Below the pieces are notes generated by a model. The model did not search any database. It saw only the letters and a program-made list of their open reading frames with translations, and was not told where the DNA came from. A program made the position numbers and the translations under genes. From NCBI GenBank assembly GCA_005223375.1, contig RXOD01005293.1, positions 1 through 14,891 of the forward strand: a stretch of DNA of 14,891 bases, written 5' to 3'. The DNA is from Amoebophrya sp. AT5.2 (Eukaryota; Sar; Dinophyceae; Syndiniales; Amoebophryaceae). Positions 8,925 through 14,891 of this stretch are shown in pieces. Numbering within the stretch: position 1 is the first letter of the stretch; each line of letters starts with the position of its first letter.

Positions 8925-9745
8925 CTTCACCTGGGTGTCACTTCGAGTGGTGAACCTGGAGCTGAGTACTCGCTTTTTTGCCAATGAGCAGTCTCTTAGG
9001 GTCAGCGTGCGTTCGCGTTCCTCTGATTCTGCGTCTTCTGTTTTTAAGTCTCGGTGATCTCTCTGAGTCTCGATTCTCTGCACCTTTCCGACTTTCCAAA
9101 AAAACGCATCAGCTGCTCTTCTTGGTTTCGCGCGGATTCCGATACATCGCATGCACAAAAGTCGCGTTCGGTTTCGGACGCCCGTTCCCAATTTAGCCAG
9201 TACAGAAGCAGGAAGTACAACAGTATACGTATCTTAATGCGAATGCGCGTAGATCGTTTCGCAGCTAGCAACCCCACCCCACGAAAAATTCTTTTGGGTC
9301 CCTTCTTGTTCTTACCAGGAACGATCCCAACCCCCTGACAGTCAGACTAAACGCACAAATCTCCGACCGAAAATTCTTGGAACGGATGCGGACGCCCATG
9401 CGCACGATGTTATCACTGATTGACAGATTACGATTCAGATTCCTCCCTACTTCAATTTTTGGCCCCTAGCCGGCGTCCGTCGCGGACATACCGCTTGCCC
9501 CGCGGAACAAGACGTGCTTCTGTGCTCTGTCTTCAGTCTGTTTTTTCCGATGTCTTCATCTAAAGAACCAAGCGCAAGAGGAAGGTCCTGCCACAAAGTT
9601 CTCACAGTGGAAGTGTGATGCTGGGTAATTCCTACTGCTGCGTGAGAACCAAAACGGACCGAAGCGCCAGTGGGGGTGCAAAGTGACGAGGGGACCGATA
9701 TGGGACACCGCAGCAACCAAGCTGCGAACAATTATGACGACTACT
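8925..9745 (-). promoter_or_regulatory. Upstream region of paralogue A
   Basis: This 820-bp stretch lies 5' of the signal-peptide start and aligns with 14093-14866 at roughly 85-90% by eye. Frames open in one copy are broken by indels in the other (a 1-bp indel near 9553-9560), so most of it is probably non-coding. Close to the start the frame stays open in both copies and differs by 6 and 60 bp, so a longer N-terminus or a small 5' intron is possible. No TATA box was recognised. Confidence 0.4.
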
Positions 9746-10053
9746 AGCGAAGATGTTCGTGTATTCATCCGGGTGTCTTTCCAGCCTTCGCAATGGTCTG
9801 CGCAGTCCAACCAATCCACCACTGCCCGGTCGTTCCAACCAATCCACCCCGTCGCTCCAGCACGTCGATCAAAGTGTTCGCCCGCCGTCCGGCCCTTCGG
9901 CTTCATGCGGTAGCGGCCGACGTCCAGCTACCACAAGAATGAGTTCTCCCCAAGAACGTCGTTCTCCCCAAGAACGTCGTTCCCAGGAACCGCCAGTCGA
10001 CGTCATTCTTGGGGGGGATGAGGAGCGGCTCCGCAGTCCGAAAAATTCCTGCT
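9746..10053. other. Paralogue-A-side insert with short repeats, no gene recognised
   Basis: This is the left part of about 750 bp (9746-10495) that is present here but missing at the matching point near 14867. TCCAACCAATCCACC occurs at 9806-9820 and 9834-9848. A diverged copy of 9810-9836 recurs at 10246-10273. I see no convincing coding sequence. Confidence 0.4.
9943..9990. repeat. 18-bp tandem repeat
   Basis: GTTCTCCCCAAGAACGTC occurs at 9943-9960 and 9961-9978 with a partial third unit starting at 9979. The unit is a multiple of three; on the minus strand it would encode a repeating ERRSWG. Each unit contains a short inverted repeat (GTTCT...AGAAC). Confidence 0.9.
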
Positions 10054-10356
10054 TCATTTTAGCGTCCGACGTTCTTCGTGCTGCTTGGCGAAGAAAGGCT
10101 GCTCATGGTCCTCGGGGTGCGCGAGAATGAGCAGCGTCTCCTCGTCGCCACGGAGCTCCGAGGTCACCTTGGCTGAGCTGCACATAAGTCGCCTCTGCTT
10201 GTCCCAACCGCTGCTTCGTCCTCCAGCATTTACTCTCTCCCCCAGATCAATCCGCCACTGCCCAGTCGTTTCCCCGACGCTCCGGCACGACCGGCGCCCA
10301 TCCTTCGTCATCCCTATGCAACTGCTAGCTCGTTGTAATCCATAGGTTCCATACAT
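10054..10356 (-). CDS. Short ORF with weak PIG-L de-acetylase-like motif
   Basis: Open frame of about 100 codons on the minus strand. Its C-terminal third reads ELRGDEETLLILAHPEDHEQ followed by PFFA, recalling the N-terminal metal-binding motif of PIG-L N-acetylglucosaminyl deacetylases (LL..AHPDDE..FF). Here the second Asp is Glu and a His precedes the final Glu. The frame ends 13 residues later, so this could be one exon, a pseudogene fragment or chance. It lies in the segment found only on the paralogue A side. Confidence 0.2.
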   Translation of the reverse strand: MYGTYGLQRASSCIGMTKDGRRSCRSVGETTGQWRIDLGERVNAGGRSSGWDKQRRLMCSSAKVTSELRGDEETLLILAHPEDHEQPFFAKQHEERRTLK

Positions 10357-10365
10357 AACATTTGC

Positions 10366-10572
10366 TCATCTTGCTACTTCAACAGTCAACGCTGTCTTGG
10401 TCGGATTTTTGACAGTGGCACTCCGGGGTCCGGACGATGGCTCTGGTCCGGGCGCCACTCCCGTTTCTTTTTCCGGTTTTGGCGTCGGGCCCGGTTTCGG
10501 CGTCGCTTCCGTTTTCATTTCCGGTCCCACCGGCGACGGACGCGGTTCAAGCTGTTCTCCGGTCTTTTTCTC
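10366..10572 (-). CDS. Lys/Pro-rich exon or small ORF
   Basis: A 68-codon open stretch following TAG, a possible acceptor AG, and ending at TGA 10368-10366. The sequence is low-complexity and Pro/Lys/Glu-rich (MKTEATPKPGPTPKPEKETG, then VAPGPEPSSGP), typical of stalk or linker regions of surface proteins. The same sequence restarts at the right window edge (14891-14867) but is broken there after ATP, so it belongs to the duplicated unit. No start codon is obvious apart from an internal Met; it is probably an internal or terminal exon of an unresolved gene. Confidence 0.4.
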   Translation of the reverse strand, partial: EKKTGEQLEPRPSPVGPEMKTEATPKPGPTPKPEKETGVAPGPEPSSGPRSATVKNPTKTALTVEVAR

Positions 10573-10587
10573 CTACTTGTTCCAAAG

Positions 10588-10650
10588 CATCTGTGAGCGG
10601 TTGAAGTCCAACGCATCCATTCGAAGGCCCCATCTGTGAGCGTTTGAAGT
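10588..10650. repeat. 20-bp direct repeat pair
   Basis: CATCTGTGAGCGGTTGAAGT at 10588-10607 and CATCTGTGAGCGTTTGAAGT at 10631-10650 differ at one base. They lie between the Lys/Pro-rich exon and the 103-aa ORF. Confidence 0.85.
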
Positions 10651-10766
10651 TAGTGACGAGGATCTCATGATCCTTGGAAACAGGCAGGACGACACGCTAA
10701 CGCACAAACTGAGAAATCAAGACAACCCATAGCATACGATATAGACAGGAGACGCGCCACTGCTTA

Positions 10767-11078
10767 TTAGTCATCATCATCGTCGCGGTAGTGGTGACGG
10801 AGTCGCATTTTTGCTTCTTGTCGGTTCACGGAAACACAAGTGCGGAACGAGTACAGCCAGAGCATGCTGGGGCACGCACGCAACAACTTTGCAGGACGTC
10901 GGACGGATGTACGCATCACGAGAGCTGCGAAGGCAAGCGAACAGCTTCTTTCACAATGGAACAAGAGGATCCAGCGGAGCAAAAGGACAGGAATGCCATT
11001 TGGGCGACAGGCCGTCTTGCCTCTGCTCTGCGGGAAACAGCGAAACAGCCGCACTGCAAAATTTGTTTCTGCCGTCAT
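10767..11078 (-). CDS. Orphan 103-aa ORF starting in a copied TrpRS leader
   Basis: The ATG at 11078 and codons ATGACGGC, with the leader upstream, match the TrpRS start (5645) and its leader. After Met-Thr-Ala the sequence diverges completely. The product is basic and Arg/Leu/Cys-containing, has no recognisable domain and ends in five Asp residues. It is located downstream of paralogue B exactly as TrpRS is downstream of paralogue A. It could be a new gene using a captured start, or an untranslated remnant. Confidence 0.3.
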   Translation of the reverse strand: MTAETNFAVRLFRCFPQSRGKTACRPNGIPVLLLRWILLFHCERSCSLAFAALVMRTSVRRPAKLLRACPSMLWLYSFRTCVSVNRQEAKMRLRHHYRDDDDD

Positions 11079-11137
11079 GATGGTATCTATAGAAAATGAA
11101 AGCGGCCGTCATGATGGTATCTATAGAAAATGAAAGC
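11071..11137. repeat. 34-bp tandem duplication at the segmental-duplication edge
   Basis: Two near-perfect units, 11071-11104 and 11105-11137, each containing GCCGTCATGATGGTATCTAT and AGAAAATGAAAGC. Both are related to 5638-5671 around the TrpRS start. Each unit carries a minus-strand ATGACGGC start context, so there are two candidate starts; the upstream one continues in a different frame. Confidence 0.9.
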
Positions 11138-11191
11138 AAAAACTCGAAATCAATGGGGTGTCGCTTTTTACAACAGCAGAAAACTGCAGAG

Positions 11192-14092
11192 TCAAAATGG
11201 AAAAATTTCTAGTGCGATACACGTTGTCGCACTCGCAGCGCTTTGAATCATGAAACACGGCACGACAGAGTGGGATGACAAAAAAGTGGCAGCGGTCCTG
11301 GTCCCGGACCAGGCACAAGTACAGCAAAGTCCCGTGAAAATCACTGCCGTCGGGATCAGGATCACTCTTGTTAGTTCCTTCCTAGGTAGTACTACGACCA
11401 GATCTTCTTGGTGGAACCTGAACCACGAATTTCATCATTATCACGACGCGAATCAATTTATTTGTCAAACAAGAGACTCGGATGGCCACGGGTAGTGCTG
11501 CGATGTTGTTGTTGACCGGGGCACGTCTATGACTGAATACAGCAGCGGCTGTTCGTTGCCTATAGCGTTTCCTATTTGCCGGATTTTATTCTTTTTTATA
11601 AATATCCAGCCTGCGCGGCGGGTCGAGTAGCATTTCTTCAATCCTGCGGCCCCCGGAAAAATCAGTGCGTTGTTTTAAATGTATCCGCACTAACATGCTG
11701 CCAGCAGGGAAGCACCTTCTCCTTTTAAATTCACTGCAGATGCAGGGTGCTTCTAGTGCGACGAAAGACTTTGGTACAGGCTTCTTACGAAGTACGCGTG
11801 TTGGCTCAGTCTCAGGCATCTTCGCCTAAGGGCTGGTGATAGATACGGCATCGAAGGCCAAATAAGTCTACAACACAGGGCCCACTTCGGAAATCAACTA
11901 CAACTGAAACACGATCGTGCAGCGACGACCGCGACAAGGCACTCTGGTTCTGTCCGTAACGGTAAGACTAAGTAGCGTCATATCGGCACGGTCGGTGGCG
12001 CCGGCAGCGGCACAGCACCAGCAGATGGATCTACTAGAGAACGTTTTCTGCACTGAGTAATCATATGGCTATCCAAGAAGTTGAAGTAGTAGTAGTACTG
12101 CAATGTGATAGCTCGTCGGGGTCGATAGACAAGTAACGCGCACGAGAGTGCTAACGCGGAGAACAGGAGAACAGTTTTGTCGATCTGATTCTGAAGCATA
12201 AATATAAATAAAAAAATAAGTAAATGAATCCTGTACTGTAGTATTTGAGTGGTTTTAAGCTTTGTTCATGTTGCACACGCATTTTTTATTGTGCTCAGGT
12301 CGCTGGTATTCAGTGCTGAACTGGCGATCACGACACGCACAGTCACAGTCACAGTGCTTGCTCCTACTACGAGCGAACCCGACGTCGTAAGAGAAGGCTG
12401 CGTCTTTGTTCCATCAAGCGATGTCTTCCATCTTCCGAATAGAACGATGTCTTCCACTTCCCGTGTGGCTTGATTATACAAATATTTTTTGTTGCAATCT
12501 ATCACAACGCTGAGCGCCCGTCCAGTCCAAACTCCCGCATTTCCACTAATCTGCCCGTGCCCGCGCAGACAGACTCGCCGCACTGGGCATGATCCCGGAT
12601 CACCACTAGATATTGATGAGAGCCGTACCCGCAAGCCACGCCGCGGCGGCCCCCTTGTACTTGAGGGTCCCCTCGAGGCAGTTGGGCGAGAAGTTTTGCG
12701 CGTTGAAAATACCTGTGTAAGTAGTAAAAATCTTGGCACATGCTGTGAACCCGTCGGAGCACTTGCTGCATGAAGAGCTGCAGTTCTCGAGACCCGTAGC
12801 GAAACAGAGGCGGCATGAAAAGCAAGTGTCACGGCCGTCAGTCATCGTCGGCCCACCCGGAGGCGGCATGAGCGCCGTCAAAAAATTATGGGCCTCGAAA
12901 TACGCACAAACTGCTACTGCTACTCAACTCTGGCTGATTTACTCTTTGCGACGCCTCTACCGAGACCGACTGGCCACGGACGAGAACTGAGCATTGCTCT
13001 CCTTTTTCAACAACACACATCTTGATTTCGGGCTGCTCATCCGGACAGCTTAAGATGCGACGCGACATCAGACAAGACCCCATTCGGCCTGATCCATGCG
13101 GGCCAACACCAACGCACGTGCCCATGCCTTAGTGGCTGAAGCGGTCTGCGGCAGCGCCACAACCTGCGCACGTCCTTGCACCGACAGACAAACGCACTAA
13201 GAAAGGAGCTCACCAAAAGCCACAAGACCCATTCCCATAGGGACGGTATCCCATTCGTCGAGCTGGGAAATGAAGAAACGGCATGCCGTCCAAGAATGCC
13301 GATACTACATCACTGGGCAGAAAACTACAGTCCATACTGCAGACAGTCGAAAGCGAAGAATATGCCTGCGCGTCTTCAAGGTTGTTAAATCTTCATAATG
13401 CAGCTGAGGCACTGCGCATCACCAACCGTTCGCTTCTTCTCCGATGAAGCCATTGCCTGGAGGGCGAGGCCGTTCGGTTCGACTTCGACGGCGCTCGCGA
13501 ACGCAGGGGCCATCCATAATTGATCTTTTCGGCCGAGGAGCCAGTTGGCCTTGTCAGCAAGACGCGGCAGGGGGGTGAAGAGGGTGCTAACGCTCGTGTA
13601 GCACCTTTCGGGGAAGCAATTTTCCGCTTTATTTTTTCGTGCAAATATCGAGCAGGCTGTCGCCCAGGCGTTGTTCTTGCTTCCGGTCCAGTCGCAGGCG
13701 TCGGCCTCGCACGAGGCATCACATTCGTCCTCGATCTGCTGACGCCCGAGACACAGCCGGCAGGCAGAGCAACCCTCTCCTTTGTCCGCGAGCCATACCA
13801 TGCAGGGTAGGCAATCGTGATACTCGTCCACCTTCACATTTGCCGGGCATAGCGCCTTCTTCATTTCTTGGTGGAAGGATGCGCTCCGGGCTTGCAATTC
13901 GTACCCGTCCCCGGGTCCGTTGTCGACGTCCTCCTCGACGGTCTTGTCCGTGAACTCGGTGAATTCGCCCTCCGCGTCGTTGGCAAACTTCTTCTCGCCC
14001 GGGGAGGGGGACTGCAGTGCGACGCCGACCCCGACCCCGCTACCCAGTACCACGATAGCCTGGAGGGCAAAGGCGGTCTTCCGTGCGCGCAT
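11192..14092 (-). CDS. Secreted cysteine-rich modular protein, paralogue B
   Basis: Paralogue of the gene at 5734-8915, with unknown function. Exons 14092-13398, 12879-12629 and 11343-11192 join in frame to 365 residues. Signal peptide MRARKTAFALQAIVVLGSGV (then GVGVALQ) is followed by an acidic linker and module 1 (GCSACRLCLGRQQ, CDASCEADACDW, CFPERCY, DKANWLLGRK). Module 2 has DTCFSCRLCFATG, CSSSCSKC and AAAAWLAG. The first CLPC|M junction has no intron here. The second (13397-12880) has the non-GT-AG introner-like intron. The last intron 12628-11344 is GTAC...GGCAG. The C-terminal exon differs from paralogue A by one codon deletion and a few substitutions, whereas module 1 is strongly diverged. 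The start was chosen for the signal peptide; the frame is open further upstream. Extra exons in the last intron are not excluded. Confidence 0.68.
11344..12628 (-). other. Long GTAC-AG intron of paralogue B
   Basis: 1285-bp counterpart of 5889-7036. It carries extra segments relative to that copy, including about 75 bp near 11780-11860 and about 70 bp near 11345-11415. The latter contains an AACTAAC branch-point-like sequence before GGCAG. No RNA gene or conserved reading frame was recognised. Confidence 0.45.
12880..13397 (-). mobile_element. Introner-like intron, copy 3
   Basis: This 518-bp intron of paralogue B lies at CLSC|M-TAL. Coding-strand edges are TGCAT / TATGAAGATT and AATTTTTT / GACGGCG, matching copies 1 and 2 at both ends. 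Excision joins the reading frame exactly. It is very similar to copy 2 and less similar to copy 1. Confidence 0.72.
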
Positions 14093-14866
14093 GTTTGGCG
14101 ATGAGTAGTCTCTCAGGGTCAGTGTGCGTTCCTCTGATTCCGCGTTTCTGATTTCGCGTCTTCGGTTAAGTCTCGGTGATTCGTATGAGTCTCGATTCTC
14201 TACACCTTTCAGACCTTCCAAAAAAACTTGCAGCTGATCTTCTTGGTTTCGCGCGGATTCCGATACATCTCAGGCACAAAATTCACGCTCGGTTTCGGAC
14301 GCCCGTTCCCAATTTAGCCAGCACAGAAGCAGGAAGTACAACGGTATACGTATCTTAATGCGAATGCACGTAGATCTTTTTGTAGCTAGCAGCCCCGCCC
14401 CACGAAAAATTCTTTTGTGTCCCTTCTTGTCATATATTACGAGAAGTGATCCCAACCCCCTGACAGTCAGACTAAACGCACAAATCTCCGACGGAAAATT
14501 CTTGGAACGGATGCGGACGCCCATGCGCACGATGTTATCACTGATTGACAGATTACGATTCAGATTCCTCCCTACTTCAATTTTTGGCCCCTAGCCGGCG
14601 TTCGTCGCGGAAATATCGCTTGCCCCGCGGAACAAGAGGAGCTTCTGTGCTCTGTCTTCAGTCTGTTTTTTCCGACGTTTTCTCTAACGAACCAAGCGCG
14701 AGAGGATGGTCCTGCAACAAAGTTCTCCCACTGAGGGTGTGATGCTGGGTAATTCCTACTGCTGCGCGAGAACCAAAACGGACTGAAGCGCCAGTGGGGG
14801 TGCAAAGTGACGAGGAGACCGATACGGGACACCGGAACAACGAAGCTGCGAACAATTATGACGACT
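14093..14866 (-). promoter_or_regulatory. Upstream region of paralogue B
   Basis: Counterpart of 8925-9745, aligned from the signal-peptide start to the junction near 14867. Well conserved blocks include about 14445-14600. No gene is supported, because a frameshift relative to the other copy breaks the longest shared frame. Confidence 0.4.
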
Positions 14867-14891
14867 AATTCGGCGTCGCTTCCGTTTTCAT
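14867..14891 (-). pseudogene. Truncated start of the Lys/Pro-rich exon at the window edge
   Basis: The last bases match 10496-10518 (minus strand MKTEATP), then switch to upstream-region sequence and hit a stop two codons later. Relative to the other copy, about 750 bp are missing at this junction. Confidence 0.6.

Larger units (their letters stand above)
5635..11070. repeat. Segmental tandem duplication, unit 1
   Basis: This is the first copy of a tandem unit of about 5.4 kb. It runs from the TrpRS start codon through paralogue A, its upstream region and the Lys/Pro-rich exon. Bases 5635-9745 align collinearly with about 11105-14866, with indels throughout. Bases 9746-10495 have no counterpart at the matching point in unit 2. 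Confidence 0.8.
11105..14891. repeat. Segmental tandem duplication, unit 2 (runs off the window)
   Basis: This second copy carries paralogue B. Its left edge lies within the first codons of the copied TrpRS start, and its right side re-enters the Lys/Pro-rich exon at the last bases. Further units may lie beyond the window. Confidence 0.8.

Noticed and set aside
9943..9990. CRISPR-like array
   Set aside because: There are only two full 18-bp units with no spacers, in a eukaryotic context; it is a simple tandem repeat.
12266..12832. 188-codon minus-strand ORF in paralogue B
   Set aside because: It is in a different frame from the cysteine-conserving module and is stopped in the paralogue A copy.
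1..14891. tRNA, rRNA, snRNA or spliced-leader genes
   Set aside because: I searched by eye for tRNA T-arm motifs and the dinoflagellate spliced-leader sequence and found no convincing match.

Overview
The window is nuclear DNA from a eukaryotic protist, most likely an alveolate. Recognisable genes are split by introns. The cytosolic-type tryptophanyl-tRNA synthetase is preceded by an AlaX-like domain whose exons join to it in frame, an architecture known from apicomplexan TrpRS. Every gene I can support lies on the minus strand with short spacers, and several introns have no GT-AG ends. Unidirectional gene blocks plus non-canonical, mobile introns (introner elements) are published features of the parasitic dinoflagellate Amoebophrya, so a syndinian dinoflagellate is my best guess. 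This is inference; no spliced-leader or rRNA gene is visible to confirm it.

Layout in coding (minus) order, right to left. At 14092-11192 is a multi-exon cysteine-rich secreted protein (paralogue B). At 11078-10767 is a 103-aa orphan ORF whose leader and first codons are copied from TrpRS. At 10572-9746 lie a Lys/Pro-rich exon, a weak PIG-L-like ORF and short repeats. At 8915-5734 is cysteine-rich paralogue A, followed after 88 bp by TrpRS (5645-2210), a 297-aa cysteine-containing ORF (2155-1265) and the 5' half of importin alpha (1069 to beyond base 1). Paralogues A and B sit in a tandem segmental duplication of about 5.4 kb (about 5635-11070 and 11105 to the window end).

The most interesting layer is the introns. 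Eight of nine GT-AG introns begin GTAC. Four others lack GT-AG ends, yet removing them restores frame and conserved protein sequence. One, in TrpRS, is a 465-bp segment bounded by TGAC direct repeats with degenerate terminal inverted repeats. Three related 478-518 bp introns sit at the same CLxC|M point of the cysteine-rich modules, and paralogue B has an uninterrupted version of one of these sites. The paralogues also look more alike in these introns than in the exons between them, which suggests rapid diversification of the secreted protein.

Functionally, importin alpha (nuclear import) and TrpRS (translation) are housekeeping genes. The cysteine-rich pair and its flanking ORFs are lineage-specific and of unknown function. 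All exon boundaries were worked out by eye and have no transcript support.
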